Of a stretch of 64,000 nucleotides of DNA, positions 13,236-33,272 are shown in pieces. A program made the position numbers and the translations under genes. The notes beneath the pieces are model-generated. The model did no database searches and was not told the DNA's origin. It saw only the letters and a program-made list of their open reading frames with translations. Every line of letters begins with the position of its first letter. Position 1 is the first letter of the stretch. The DNA lies in assembly GCA_019614645.1 (NCBI GenBank), contig JABWDB010000047.1, positions 2,356,001 through 2,420,000 of the forward strand, in the 5' to 3' direction. Origin of the DNA: Stratiolaelaps scimitus. Taxonomy: Eukaryota; Arthropoda; Arachnida; Mesostigmata; Laelapidae.

Positions 13236-14426
13236 CTGATTAATTACACAATACGCTGCAGTACAACGGTCAATGACCGAATCGAAGGCCTATTTCACAC
13301 GCTGGCACCATCGTCTATTCATGTTGCCGTAGAGAGTTTTTTCTTGTTTTGTTTATGACACACGCTTTTAAGGAATCTTTGATTTCTACGCTCTTCTGAG
13401 CGGACTAACCATATCCTCGTGCTTCCTCTATTTGCCATTGCATTCCCTCGATAATAGTGAAACATTGATTATTGAGTGCTGTCAATACGACGGACGCTCT
13501 GCTTAGTAAACCCATCCCACAAATTGCAGGATCCACCGCACTTCACCTCGTGTGCGTCGATCTGCCTTTTTTTTTGCTTTGCCTATTCGTAATGTTTGCT
13601 TGCCTCGTGATACTACGATTGTGTACGTCGGCCATCGGTGACATTCTGGTATGCCATAACGCCCACTTCATATTACAACACCCTAGTGAATATTCAATAG
13701 CAAACATTGGAGTCACTGGTTTGGCAAGCATACCTATCTTTGACTTGTTTGCCAGAAATTCGTATCGAGGGTGTCAGCAGTTTTCGGATGATATTCCATG
13801 TTTCAGAACGAAGAATATGGGCCTAGTCGAAACTCTAGCGGTGGAATCTTCGTACAGTGGTTTTTGAGATTTCCTGAGCAACAAGATATCCGGATTGATT
13901 GAGGTGTCAGACACTATCAAAATTTCGGTGCACAATTGATCACTAACAGCATCTGTCGTTCTCAATACACAGGCAATTACATTGTCCACATTTGAGTTAC
14001 ACAGTTGAACATGAGCTGTTGGCCGCCAGCGCATCACGTATGGTAAATCAGTGTGCGCGAGCTTGGAAGTCGAGTCGCGCAACAAAAAGCCTCGTAACTG
14101 ACAAATGCGTACAGTGCTAGAGCAAGGATTCTATATCCTTGTGGATATCAAATTCCCCAAATTGGGATGGGCTACGTTTGGACCAATTGAGACGAACACG
14201 AACGTGTGGAAGGTACAGAAAATTCATAGCTGTCCTTTGTTGTCGATTTTCGTCCATAATAAACATAAATATTAGAAACGATAGACACGATGTAGTTGCA
14301 CAATGCTTTATGCTGCGAGTCCGCATCTAAACAGAGATGCATACACGTCTAGTGAATTTGCCTGGTGCACTATCGATATTGCTGCACAACGCTAGACTAG
14401 ATTTCTATATCCATTCTCGTGCACGC

Positions 14427-14451
14427 TATATATATATATATATATATATAT
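14427..14451. repeat. (TA)n microsatellite
   Basis: Twenty-five bases of alternating TA. Confidence 0.95.
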
Positions 14452-14760
14452 GAAGTGGGAATACATTGCACGACGTTCAGCGCGGGCCGGAAGACATCGA
14501 TCCCAATATCATATGAAAGTATGTATATTTCGGTTCTCTCACGGTATCGTCTAATCGAAATAATATTTGACGGCATTGAACGTGAACAGGAATCAAGTGT
14601 GAGCCAACCATGACCGTTGACGGAATCAATTGGTCTCAAATAACTGGAAGGGTTATTGCACCCATGTCCGCCTCCCCCGTAAGGTTCGTGATCTCATGCG
14701 GGCTGTTAACGAGCTTGGATACTGTAGAGCTCACAACTTTTTTGCTGTTTTGAGCCCACT

Positions 14761-14872
14761 CTCAGCTGTTCTCTTTGTGACAGGCCACAGCATTTAACCT
14801 TTCGGGATTACGATGGGGACGTGTCGAGGCCACCTTTGCTTATATTTAACAGGTCGTACCTGGCAAGAATCC
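14761..14872 (-). repeat. Dispersed repeat family C, copy 1
   Basis: Read on the minus strand, this matches 41566-41681 with clear identity. Both contain GGATTCTTGCCAGGTACGA, then AAGCAAAGGTGGCC, and both end in GAACAGCTGAG. A conceptual frame in both copies reads KQRWPR followed three residues later by IVIPK, so the family may derive from coding DNA of a transposable element. Confidence 0.75.
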
Positions 14873-14879
14873 ATAGAAA

Positions 14880-17800
14880 AAGAAAAATGATAAAGATATA
14901 TAAAGATTCGCTGCGTCTGACAGGATTTGATTTCAAGCCGTGTGTCCCTCCTGTCCCAGCAGTCCAAGACAGTCACCACCAAGGTATCAAGGGGACAGAG
15001 CTCGTAACTAGACAACGCTATTAACGTATAGCTACGTTTAATATTTAACGTGCATCTTATCTAGGACGGCCGTATCTCCTAACGTTGGGGTGTTAATGTA
15101 AATCAACTAACTCCAAAGTGAAACGTCCGTCACCTTTGCTGATCGATGATAGGATCCGACCGACGGTATTTACTGTACGTCTGTGATAAAGACCATGGAG
15201 CAGTGTCTGTTAGAAACGGGAATATTCTGAAGGTATTTTATCTACTTTGGGGAAACGATGCCATGCTTCACCTTTCTACAAAATATGGCAGCTAGCCAAC
15301 TATATTCATATCGAAGTCCTCGAAAAGAAGCCTGTTTAATCGAAAACAAAAACAAACTCATCAAGGGGACCTCTACTAAGCTCAGTGCAGGGTGAGACCA
15401 GAGATTAGCGATGGGTGTAAGACGTCGCGCCGAGAAACGCCAAACCGAGGACAACAAAGCTATCCGGCTACCTCAAGGCGACAATTTTACGACTGGCCGT
15501 CACTGGAAGGCTAGCGGAGTGTCCGGAGAGGATGGTCAGGACAGGCAGACGCAGCAAATTCATATTACGAGGAGGAGGAGGACTCAAATGCAGCATAGAT
15601 TGTTGTTTTGTTATTATCCCGGACCACTTCCCGACCCCGTATTGGGGCCAGTGAGTTCGGTTTTATTTTTTCTATTTCATAGTCTAGTGGTCTTTCGGGA
15701 ATTCCTGTGATTTCCGCAAGATTTGGCCTCTTGGTAGTCCGGATTTATGTTCCCTCAGTTTCGTAGTATTGTGCCTTGATTGAAATGCCATCAAGTGTCA
15801 AAGTTAAGCCACTCGAGGCCACTTTCATTCACAAGTGTAGGAACTAATGATGGAGGACCTGATGGAAAGTTGCTGTCCACAGTTTTCGCCCAGGATTGAA
15901 GGTGTAATTAAACGGAGTGGCAGTTGCTTTGGATACGATAATTTGTAGCGAATGTCCCGTCAGAGTCATTCGAAGAAAATTCCTATAATACAATTCTTTG
16001 TTTCAGTAGAACATAACATTGCGAAGGCGACGATCCACAGGGATGACGAGTCAAACAAATATCCGTTCAGAGATCTGGCATCTTGAAACTACTCAGCAGG
16101 ACATGTAGACTTTCCCGTCAGTTCGACCCAGGACGCTTCATTCTGTGTATACCTTACCGCGCAGCAATGGAAACGTGTAAAAATACGATGACCAGGATGA
16201 CTCGCCCGTACGAATGGACCGTAGACATCTATTTTTCAAGATTAGCTACGATAGCGCAACGATCGACCCCTATCGATCGTGAGCTTAGAACGTGGAACGC
16301 AACGATCAAGACGCAGAGAATAGTGCAATGCTATTGCATTAATAATATCTGTGGTACCAGCACATCGTTTGCACTGCGGATTCATTTGTCGCCGCCTCAG
16401 CGTCGCGGTTACGGCGACAAGGTAGTGTTTGCGTCGAAACACGTATATCAAGCGTAAATTCAAAATGCCTACAGCTTTTGCCTAACTTTTGCCTATAAGC
16501 ATCACACGCCGGCAACACATACGCTGGTGTCAGCTACGTGTAAATAATGTATTAATTGAGCTGCTAATATCGTGGTTCTCCTCAATGACACACCTCTCGT
16601 CCCTTGTATAACGGAACGAAACATTAAAAAGAAGTAATACTTTAATTAATTCAGGCGCCAACAATACGTAAATTGTCGTTTACACTTTTACATTTACCAC
16701 CAATATACTTGCATCGGAAATTGTCAGAACTGGAGAATCTATTTTAAATAAACAATGTAAATATAGATTCATCTTTCGCATGGGCGTTGGCTCAAAGCAT
16801 TCTCGCCGTACACAGGGTTGTCCTTTCGTTACCTTTTCGGAATTCACACAACAAAATATGACGAATACATGCATTTTTTGGGGAAGCGTTATGGAACAAA
16901 CCAGACTATTCCACACAATTAAGCGTGGTCTGCTTTATGCGTAAACAAACCCTCTCTCAAATGATCTTGCCTGGCAGTGCACTGCGGGCGCGCTGTCGAG
17001 TAGAGGCAAATAATCGACACACATTTCCTGACAACCTAATAGTATGCTGTCTCTCTGTCAAAAGGCCTTCGAAAAATCGAGGTAAATACAATATAGTGCT
17101 TCCTTCCTATTTAGGCGAAGTCCCTAAGCATGTGTGTGTGGACGTCTCTTTAGCGCCGCATCAGGCACGCCTACTACAAGGTTACCATTCGAAGCAAGTG
17201 TCATTCGTAACGCAGGCAACAATGATTTGCCCCATTGACTACAATGGCAGGCCCCGGATTACAATGGGAGCTTTCTTTTGTTGAGTCGTCCGGTGTCCTT
17301 CAAGTGGACTGTGGCCGCGGCCACATGCTCCGACATGGAAGAAGTTACTGCAGACTCCATCGTTCCCAGAACCCTCGTCAGCGGCGGATTGGTAATGACA
17401 CGTCATACTTCGATCAGTTGATAAAAGAGAGCGAGCACCTATTGGTTTTCAGGCTTCAGCCATTGCAAACTTGGGTCTAGCACGAGTTGTCTAAGTTATA
17501 AAGTGCTGGTGGGTGAACGATGTTTGTACCACACTTGTGCACTTCGCAAAGAGTACAGATCTAGAAATAGTACGTAAAAGCTGTCGAAATCTCCGTGTAT
17601 CGAGAAGCTTACTGCATCAGCTACTTATATAGATATCCTTTAGATAACTTCGACATCATGGATCTGGCATAGGCTCTAGCCGTAGGAATTATATATAATA
17701 CCTATAAGCTGATCCTCGAGCTGACATCCATGAGAACTGAGGCTGTTTTCAGCTCCGAAATTATTGGTCTGCCCCGCAGGTGTCATAACGATATAAGAAA

Positions 17801-18920
17801 ATGCGTCATCCCTTTGACAACGTTTCCAAAAGAACGGATTAGCCCTTACGAGTTCGATTGAAGATGGATTCTGGAAATATTGGCTGCCTTCGTTGCTCTT
17901 TTACAGATCAACGTATATATATATGTGTGGATCTCAAAACGATGACTGGTGAATCTGCACTTAGTGATTGACAATTACGCTCTATTGAAATTCAATGTCT
18001 AAATAGATTGCGGCAAAGATTGCAGAACAACAAACCCGTTGTCAATCTAATAAGTTATCACTGGTCATTCAAAGGGTAAATCACCAGCTGTATAATGCCA
18101 ATGACGTGCACGCTGATCATCCGCCAACAGTGTCGCTCGCTCCCTGTCCAATGTGATCAGAATTTTTTAGAAACTGGATGAATTTCTGCCCAGAGCTAGT
18201 TCTAGCTCTCGCGAATGCTACTAAAAAAGCTTGGGTGCAAAATCTTTTAGATTGGCCTTATTGCACACACCCTCCACACGTAAGGATTCCTAGATTCACT
18301 CTTAGAGGGACGCTAGGGAATATTTGTTTAATGTGAGCGACTATAAATGTAAAAAGGATTTACTGTCAAAAATGCTACTGAAAGCGCTATACAAGAAACA
18401 AGAAGTAAGCATAGTATTTCTTTCCCCCTTGGGATGCAGGTCAGGCCTACAATTTTCACGAAAGCGAGGGATACTAATTTATTGAACAAGCTTAATAACA
18501 GTATTTCGATTTGAGTATAAGAAAAAAGCTACATTAAAGAATGGTATGTTACTTACTAATGTACTACACATAATATTACTATGTATTATACATGTAAGCG
18601 CCTAAATGACTTAAGAAGGTGCACAAAATAGAAGGCGATACTTTCGGTGACCGAGCATCGAGACGCTCTGTCCTTCTATTCGCATCAGGAGAACGATGAG
18701 CAAGGAACAAATGTGCGAAACAAACCACTCTGTGGGCTGTTGCTAATTAATTACGATGTATTCTATGAGTATACAAACAAAGACAAAGAAAACCTTACCC
18801 CGGGAAGGGGCAGAACGTATGTAAGCGTATCGCTAGACAAGAGATACAGTAATGTACATGTGTATTTTAAGAGTCGATTCCTCTAATTTGTTGCGAATTC
18901 TACGATTGATTAGAACAGAG
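14880..18920. other. Non-coding stretch
   Basis: No supported gene. Open frames of 99-124 residues on the plus strand at 15411-15710, 16083-16457 and 16925-17284 show no domain, no clear splice context and no convincing composition. I treat them as chance. Confidence 0.45.
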
Positions 18921-18929
18921 CAAATCTGA

Positions 18930-19216
18930 GGGGGGCAAACTATTGGACCCTTGAGTTCGATTTGGAAAACTGTTCCAGGCTTTTGCGAGCATTTTTCGTC
19001 TTCGGCTTAAGCTGGATTGGCACTGTGCATACTGCCGTGGTGATCGGAAGACGTACGAAGCGCATGTTTTAGGTATTCGTACGAACTATGATTTCTATAT
19101 GGTTCATCTAAGTGGTTTTCTAGGACCGGTCATCCAGCATTTGAAAGCTATTTGAGCTACGTAGTGGCGATAATCCCATCGAGTTAACACTCATCATTCG
19201 TTTAACTCGAATAGCC
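18930..19216 (+). repeat. Dispersed repeat family A, copy 1
   Basis: About 285 bp that recur in the same orientation at 33976-34273. Shared blocks include TTGAGTTCGATTTGGAAAA, GAGCATTTTTCGTCTTC, TATTCGTACGAACTATGAT and GAGTTAACACTCATCATTCG. The two copies differ by scattered substitutions and small indels. No terminal repeats or target duplication are evident. Confidence 0.8.
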
Positions 19217-19219
19217 AGA

Positions 19220-22200
19220 AAAAAGCCTCTAAAAAGGCGGTTGCCAAGAGCTTTTCTCTGTTTTTCATACGGTTTCCATGAGTCCCTGTGTACACAATAG
19301 CGCGATATTTTGATAACCTTTGCACCTACGTGTGTAGTTATTGCCATAGCTTGAAGAAGTTGAACTTCCAAAACTGTTTCACGGTATGGAGATTCAGCCT
19401 AGAGGCTAAGTTGATTTAAATATCATGCCAAAAATCGTTTTTATGAAAAAAAATACAGAACCAAAATATGCTTAGATTCATTAATGCATATCAGTAGTCG
19501 AATGTCCTGCCAATGATGTAATCTCTTGACAATCTATATAATTATCAATGCTTATTATGCCTTTGTTCACTTCAAGGAGTACGAAACTCAAATCTGCTAA
19601 AGTGCAACATGGCACGGCCTTATGACGAACTGTAACTCACAAAACCACTCGCAAATATCTAGAAGTCCACTAGAGAACTTTCCCTATTCTGTGTGCCTAG
19701 CTGCAGACATTAAGATAAGGTATTCTTTTTAAGGAAGAAACATTCAACCAACCTGGTCACGGTTCCTGATATCAGCTTAACGAACGCACGCGATTCGTGC
19801 ACTCTTTCCTGCGGTATTACTAACATACGACTCTTGGGCCAGTTTCGTCCTAACTTATGCTTGGTGTCGTTCGCTGCCTCGCTCTATGGGGAGTGCCGGT
19901 AAAGCACGAACCCGTCTATCACGAAATCACTTGCTACCAATCAAGGAAGTGACGGGGATCGATGACTGCCCTGTTCAGTAGGTTAACGACTGAAGGCGGC
20001 ATGAACTGTTTGGGCACACTTCACTGGGCAAACCGATGCGGCAGTGGATTGTGCTTCAACTGCGACGGCGAACTTATCAGAGGAAGCACTCTTCAGCTAG
20101 CGTTAGGCGTATGTCAAAGTGACTCTCCTTATACACACTGCGATTTGGTGAATATGTCACATCATCGTTCGCAAACCAACGAACTATGAACACGGCTTTT
20201 TTTGCAAGAGCAAGATATGACGATATGTGGTTCTTCCGCAATTGTCTACAATGATTTGCTGCCATGCGCATCGTTGTAACTGCAGCGCCGACGTCCAAGC
20301 GACACCACGCAGGTATTCCCTACCCAGCGCGCGGACCTGAATCCAGACCCTCGGTCAAACTGCTCATTTCGCGGGTCCAGCCACTTGATGATTACGGGTC
20401 GGAATCAAGTGGTCGAACCGCCAAGCATGGATTGAACAGTTGGAATGGCCCTTGAGAGCTTCTGTAGTTCAAGCTGACGCTTGGGCTCATCAGTGGTGGT
20501 CCACGTTGCTAGCCGCCGAACAACTTTTTATCGAGGTCGGACTCACGGGGCACGTGAATCCCGGCGATGAGTTTATGCACCTTCACTATTTGCCGGATCG
20601 ATTGCGTCTTCAAGCGGCGAACTAATGAGGTTGCTGGCTGCTAATCGAGAAGACGAATTACACGAAGGGCGGACACAACACAATTATAACAACTTCTCCT
20701 CGACATGCAACCCACTCGTGCTCCCACTGCTATGACAATGGGTCACACGCGATACAACCAGTGGAATGCATTTGGGGAACGAACGCGTCGAATTAGCGTG
20801 CGGAACGTTTGTTGAGATTGACAGATGGACGATAAACTATAGGAAGGGTAGATGCAATAGCGCTGTGCCTCTCTTGCCAAGGACGGGAAGCCCAACACTT
20901 AACGAGGGCAGTTTTGCTCCGCTCTGCGAATCTGGCCGCTTTCCGGCAAACTCCTTCATCGGCTCCTCGACTCACGGCGGCGATAATCGTCAGACGGCGC
21001 CACAATCGTTTTCGATCCAACCCCCTCCCCCCTCCCCCTGCCCCCCACTACCCTGAGTGAGTCTCATCCGTCGTGCGTGGGGTTCTCTGTGCGACGATCG
21101 ACGATATTTAGCGCGCCTATTTTGAAGCAAGTGCACGACCAGTATCAACGATTTGCAGAAAGTTTGGGTGACGCGTGTGGTACGCATGATATGGTACGTG
21201 CATTTAGTATAATTCGTAATTGGGTACATTTCGAGATGATGGGATGCCATGCGTATGATGGGGTTTTGTTTTTATCTGGCCGCAAATACTGCGTGACATC
21301 GTAATTGTGAATGGTCAGGTATCGTTTTCGGCGTGAGGAAAATCTCGTTCACCTATTAATTAACAATTCGAGTTAATAAAGTAACGAATGAAGATGGTAT
21401 TCCAATCTCTATCCGATAGACGGAGTTGGGCTCCCAGTAACTAAATGAGGTAATGTGCTTAAGCGATGTTGTGTTGACGTCTTCCTTCCGGAGTCATTAG
21501 ATGACACGGTAAACTACAAAAGTTCCTCTGAATTGTAAATATGCTTTGATCTGCTTCTCTTATCTTGTTTGCCGAGCTCGTTTCGTATCGCTGATTGTAT
21601 AAATCTCGCGCGAATTGGGCAACACAGTTATTTACACAGAATATCGCAATGTTAACTACGACGCTAAGCCGTATTGTTAGAGGAAGTAAATGCTATAATT
21701 GAATGTTGTTTTTCATATCCATTGCATGATATAGTAAGAATGATAAATAAGCAAGTAATCAGCATAATAAAGATCAGTGAGGACAGACTAAACAGCATCA
21801 AACTATGTGAATAGCTACGCTGCTGATTCTGAAAATAACCGTAGCGTGCCCATTTTATAGAGAAATAAAAAGAACCGGCTGCCATAAGGGTTGAATGAAA
21901 TGTGTCGTCATTATCCATCTCTCAAACTATCTAGCAAATAGTGCCAATGAGCTATATCAAATGCACACTCCCAATGACCGCATTTAAGTACCGATTTATT
22001 ATCAATCTATAAACCCGAATATTTACAGATGGACAGCTACCCCCAGCTGGCCCTAATATAATTCGGCATACCGAGTTTGACATGGGCATGTCCACGTTGT
22101 TTAACCCGAATGTCACTATTAGTGGTATGTAGAGAAGAAGAGCATATATCAGTAGGCATCCAACCGCTGATAGTCGTTCGAAGTATTCAGAGAGCCGTAC

Positions 22201-22481
22201 AACCACTAAATATGATAGCCACTGACGAAGTGATACATACATTGCTCACACTACTGGTAAATTACACATGTAACACAACGACGATAAACGAATAAGCATT
22301 CACTAACTAGATATCTGCATCTAGATAGACAGTTTATTATTCAACCTACTTAGGCTGTCATAATATGGCTCAAATTCACCAAATATACAGAAAAGCCATG
22401 TATGCATTTTAATCACAACGAAAATATTGAATCATTTGAAAAAGACACGCCCTAGCAAGTGTACCTCGAGCACACCGAGGC

Positions 22482-22512
<31 letters not shown>

Positions 22513-22880
22513 AAAAAAAATTGTCTAGATAGTTTCCTAATTATTTCTCTCGTAATTGACGCGTTCATTATTTCGAGGACTGATCCAGTATACTACAGCG
22601 AAGGCTTCACCATAACTCTCTTCTCGCTATGGAGACAAGTTTCACTACCAAATCCGTCTGGAGACTATGACAGTACTGATAAACTCATCTCGAACTGAGC
22701 TCGATGTTCTGAAACCACAAATGAAACGACAAATAAGCTGTATAACGGGAGCTACGGAGCTATCCAGTACACTCAACTTCCGATAGTAGAATTATAATAT
22801 GTACAAAGTTATGTATACATCCAACTTTGCAACGATTAAACGCATACTTTAGAAACCGCGAAACCATATAACATTAGATG
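19220..22880. other. Non-coding stretch downstream of the Greatwall gene
   Basis: No supported gene. The 20300-20640 and 20770-21060 intervals are more GC-rich and have overlapping open frames, including a C-rich pyrimidine run at about 21020-21050, but no recognisable product. A TA tract lies at 22482-22508. A TTTATT at about 22333 could be the minus-strand AATAAA of the kinase gene. Confidence 0.45.
22482..22508. repeat. (TA)n microsatellite
   Basis: Twenty-seven bases of alternating TA. Confidence 0.95.
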
Positions 22881-22883
22881 CCT

Positions 22884-29208
<6,325 letters not shown>

Positions 29209-29299
29209 ATTTTCATCAGCTGAAATGTCACCGAAAAATTCTCCGAAATTATATTTCAATATAAAAAAAAACGGTAACATCAATCAATTCAATACGCTG

Positions 29300-31290
29300 G
29301 GTATTACATTATCTCCGTTTCAATTCGCTGTAGCACTCACGCGGAAACTATTGCAATAACAAGTTTGGTCATTTCTGGTAGGGGTAAACTCGGCACAGTG
29401 ATAAAGTTGAACGGCGTGCCACCTGAACTTTTTTGCGCACAATATATTGTTGAATGAGCAATCATCATCTCTGATGTGTATATTTCATACGTACACATAT
29501 ATCGAACACATCTTTGTGAGTCTTAACTTTTAGAGATGCCAACGAATTCAATTTAAGTCCCTTTAATTATAAAATGGAAGAAAACGGTAGTCACAAAATA
29601 AAACATACATGGTTTTATTTATATGTTTGTCCCCTATTTGGGCTTCTCTTCAATATAAGTTTACAAAAACATCATACTGAAGAACACGAATTGTGGGCAC
29701 AACTCCAATACGAAATAGTGGCTTCTCTACAATGAATGATCTTCACATATTTAAACAGTCATTCGCTGAAATCTCTAAAAATCGTTCTAAACATCTGAAC
29801 AGCACCGTTGAAACTAGTACGTTGCTGTCTATTTCGTCATTTTGTCTAAGTCTCAATCGCAGCATCTAAGTCATTCATAAATACTCACACATAATGGTCT
29901 TCATGGTCACCTAGAAAGTCTGGTCACTTATCTATTATAACTAAAATATAGGCCTTAAACAGCAATACATGTCCATTATCGGATTCCGCGACAAATGTTT
30001 TTGAATGTCCATTGGATCGCGACACAAACATGTACGGGCTGGTGCCCGCTGCGTCGTCTGCTTCGAACAGGCGCCAGTTTAGGTGCGCGCCGAAATTCAA
30101 ATGGCACCGATAAACTCGCCCCCTTCGCGATAATCCTCCCCATCCCTGGCTCACATGAGACCCCTGTTAGAAAATTCCCAAATGCGATGTGCGCTCCCAG
30201 CGTAAGCAACCGACCAGATGGGCACCCTGACAAACTGATAGCCAATTTTGCTAGCTGTTTGTACATCACAATTAGACCCAACAGTGAACTCGCAGCTGTG
30301 AATGCCAACTTGCGTGTACTCATTGGCGCGCTCTAGCGGAACAGAACAGTAACAAACAGTCAGATGATGGCGCCTAGAGTGAAGACAATAATTATCATCA
30401 CAGAAGTTGACTCGCCTATGAAACGATGCGAAATAATTAGCGAATTGAACATCATTCGCTTAAAACTTTGGGTTGAGTTTCTTTCTGGCATAACTTTTAG
30501 TAAGGTTTCGGGCAACTGGCTGCCGTAAAATTGGCAGAGACTGTTGAGTTCCCTAAATTCGCCGCAAATACTATTTTTCATACATTTCGTCAAGGGATAC
30601 TTCTGTGTGTTTCATTGGGAACTTCATTTTATAAACATACTTTATTAACCGATTTTTACAATTTTACAGTACCATCAAACTGCAGATAGAACACTCATAT
30701 TCTTGTATCGGTTAGACTGTACTTGATGATTCCTCGATGTATTCTTATGGATTATTTATTCAAACAAACAATAATTAGGAATTAGAGAATTAGAAATGAG
30801 GTGGGTTGCCTGGAGTGCGGCGTACTTCCGTAGCTTGGCCCGCTTGTATTCTCATTGTTATGGCCGGGTAGTTAAGTGGTAATTAGCAATGAGTAGGCTT
30901 TGTTGTTGATTGGATTGACTGGGCAATCGGTGAGATTAGAAGAGAGATAAGCAGAGATACGTGTGTCTTCTTTTTGTGTCTTTTGTATCTGGTATATATC
31001 TATATATGATGTCTGGAACGATTTGATATCTCAATCCTTTAGTAGATACCTTGATTCTTTTAGTATCAAGCTCAAATTTATTTATTAACCACAATCATAA
31101 CACTTATGACTCTTGCCGGTTACAAGCAAGCGTCACACACAGTCACGCCCAATGTCCACCATCGACAACTTGTACACCTTGCGATTTCTTTTCTAAGACA
31201 CGCTGACGCTACATTTCCGGGGAGCAGCTCGCAGCAAGAAACGAACGGCCTGCGTAGTTCGCATTCGATTGTAGTGTATCGTTTTTTTCT
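29300..31290. other. Mostly non-coding; one ambiguous open block
   Basis: AT-rich apart from 29930-30330, where GC rises and several frames on both strands are open. On the minus strand a frame starts at 30323 with a hydrophobic segment (ASSLLGLIVMYKQLAKLAI), and a second frame from about 30154 runs to a stop at 29924. A splice at CAG before GGGTCTCATG could link them, but no domain is recognised and the plus strand is equally open (29995-30336). Confidence 0.35.
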
Positions 31291-31297
31291 ACCAACA

Positions 31298-31578
31298 AGT
31301 TCGCCATCGTGCACAACGCGGAGGACGGGCGATTGCGGGGAAATCGCCTTGTGCAGGGATTGATCTGCCCCGGTAGTGTCGTGGTGTCGGACTATCAAAT
31401 GATCAAGAAACATCCATTTTCGGCTGTGGCTGGGATGGAACTAGTGCTTGACTTGAAAACTCGCCACATTATTAGCATGGTTGTTTCATTTCATTTCAAC
31501 AATTTGGGGGTCGCCTCCTCCGCACGGGCAATTGCCAATGCTCGCCATATGGAAATATATTTTTCAACATTTTTCTAA
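31298..31578 (+). CDS. Possible exon, unknown product
   Basis: After a pyrimidine-rich stretch and AAG, an open plus-strand frame reads FAIVHNAEDGRLRGNRL, then VVVSDYQMIKKHPF and LVLDLKTRHIIS, to a stop at 31578. Composition is coding-like up to about 31480 and AT-rich afterwards, so the exon may end earlier. No domain is recognised. The opposite strand is also open (31120-31413), which weakens the call. Confidence 0.25.
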
Positions 31579-32543
31579 ATGGTTATTTTGAAAGTGATTT
31601 TGCAAGTGTGCACCAAATCCTAACTTTATGTTATAACTAATACAATGAAATACTAAATAATTACTGATACAATCACAAATTGATAAAACTCATTCGGTTA
31701 TTATTGTTATTATGTGTTCGGAATTGATTTGGCTAGTTAATATATCTTTCTTTAACTCACCTAATACAGTTTATTAATAGGCAATTAGATGATACTCAAT
31801 GACGACTGTTGGCAAACCCATCGTAAGCGTTCTCTCCATTTATCCACACTCCCTGTGATTGGCTGCTCTTGTGTTGGGTAAGGGAGATCAGATTAGAGCT
31901 ATGTTCAGGCCCACTCTAGTGATAATCCACTCTCTCATATGGCTTATTTCGCACTATAACGGTTCTATAGATATAGCTCCTATGCCCTGAACAGTAGTAT
32001 CAGTTAAGTAAACCATCATAGTATATTTCACACAGGGTGTTGAGAGGATCGTTGCGCTCAATTGCGTATTAAGCTATACTGAGCTGTTTGAGCTAGCCAG
32101 CAGGTACAACACAACCTTTGCGTACGTATCATATGGATTATCGGGATCAAAATTTCGAAGAGCACAGATGAGTACACAAAATGAAACGATGCCTTTCGTG
32201 AATTTCAGGAGAAGGTCAGTTAACTTTGTGTTTCAATGTCTCGCATCTACCTTGAAACCTTATCGCAGCTGTGTTTACGAAAAACAAAAAAAAAATTACA
32301 CGTATATTGGACTGAAATAAATAACATGCACCTTGAGTCAACGAACGTATTGGTTTATCGAGTCGGGCTTACATATTTATATGATATCTAACTATTTGTT
32401 CCAGGCTTTCTGCTGTATGGTGGATGGGGTTGCCGGTCATTTTCATAGCACCCCTTGTGATGAGACACACACACACAGCCGAACACATTATTTTCATGCA
32501 TATATAATTGAGTTTAGGATACGAGCTAGCTGACACAACGTCT

Positions 32544-33272
32544 TCATAAAGACCGTGAGCGACACAGGGGTTTCAATGGCGAGTAAGCCTCAACGGAGAT
32601 TGTCACAAGCCCCTGCTCAGATAGAATGTGCTTCTCTGGATCTAAGACCTCGTCGACCTTCATTAACATTCGACCGAGACCAGGACCATCATCATATTCA
32701 GTATTTTCTCTGTTGTTTCTGTTGCTTTTTCGTTCCCGGAAATATTTTGTCGATTCTTCCGTTCCTCTGCTTCCAGACCTATACGTGAGTATCTCCAATT
32801 GTGCGGCCACCCTTCCATGGGCGTTATACAGCTTAACTACGATACGTTTTCTCATTGGCCACTGCTGTCGTGGTACGCCGTCAGGATTGGCTCGAGTATA
32901 TGCTCCAACCCAATAAGCACCGCTCAGTAGCTTCACCGCTAGGACAGTGCGACACGGATAGCCGCCTGCGTTCCATTCATATTCGCTAGTTACCACTTGA
33001 CGGCCTGTTCGTTTATGCTGCTCAATCAGTGTCCTCAGTGGAACCTGAAACATGTATACGTTATGTTGGCTTCCTTCGATTGCAGGGAGTTGCCGTGAGA
33101 CAGATAGTCGTTCATTAACATTAATCTGGAGGAAGGTGTTCCGACTGGTCTGCTGTTGAGCTCGAATCATCGCGCGTTCTCGGCTCGAATTCAGTTTATT
33201 CTCCAGCGCGGCAGCACGGCTGGCAATCGAGCCTCGCCCGGGTCGTCCTGGAGCGGACTCCATAATACTCAT
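32544..33272 (-). CDS. Single-exon protein with possible MATH/TRAF-like C-terminal domain
   Basis: A 242-residue uninterrupted frame starting at the ATG at 33272 (MSIMESAPGRPGRG). The N-terminal third is polar with a short helical, Glu/Arg-rich segment (SRAAALENKLNSSRERAM), which could be a coiled coil. From about residue 95 the pattern is YEWNAGGYPCRTVLAVKLL, then YWVGAYTRANPDG, QWPMRKRIVVKLYN and finally GPGLGRMLMKVDEVLDP with ILSEQGLVTISVEA. That order resembles a divergent MATH/TRAF beta-sandwich, whose members end in a G.G...F....LLDPEKGYL.DDTL.I...V pattern. The assignment rests on pattern memory only, and there is no RING or zinc-finger part. No signal peptide, membrane segment or intron is seen. 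The coding call is firmer than the domain call. Confidence 0.6.
   Translation of the reverse strand: MSIMESAPGRPGRGSIASRAAALENKLNSSRERAMIRAQQQTSRNTFLQINVNERLSVSRQLPAIEGSQHNVYMFQVPLRTLIEQHKRTGRQVVTSEYEWNAGGYPCRTVLAVKLLSGAYWVGAYTRANPDGVPRQQWPMRKRIVVKLYNAHGRVAAQLEILTYRSGSRGTEESTKYFRERKSNRNNRENTEYDDGPGLGRMLMKVDEVLDPEKHILSEQGLVTISVEAYSPLKPLCRSRSL

Larger units (their letters stand above)
9700..14750. other. Non-coding or unresolved stretch
   Basis: No gene is supported. There is a GC-rich island at about 10500-10740 with overlapping open frames on both strands (82 residues on minus, Ala/Val-rich), which could be a promoter or first exon but shows no known domain. A 131-residue plus frame at 13472-13867 has one strongly hydrophobic segment, and the opposite strand is also open in part. 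There is a perfect hairpin at 13207-13235 and a TA tract at 14427-14451. Confidence 0.45.
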
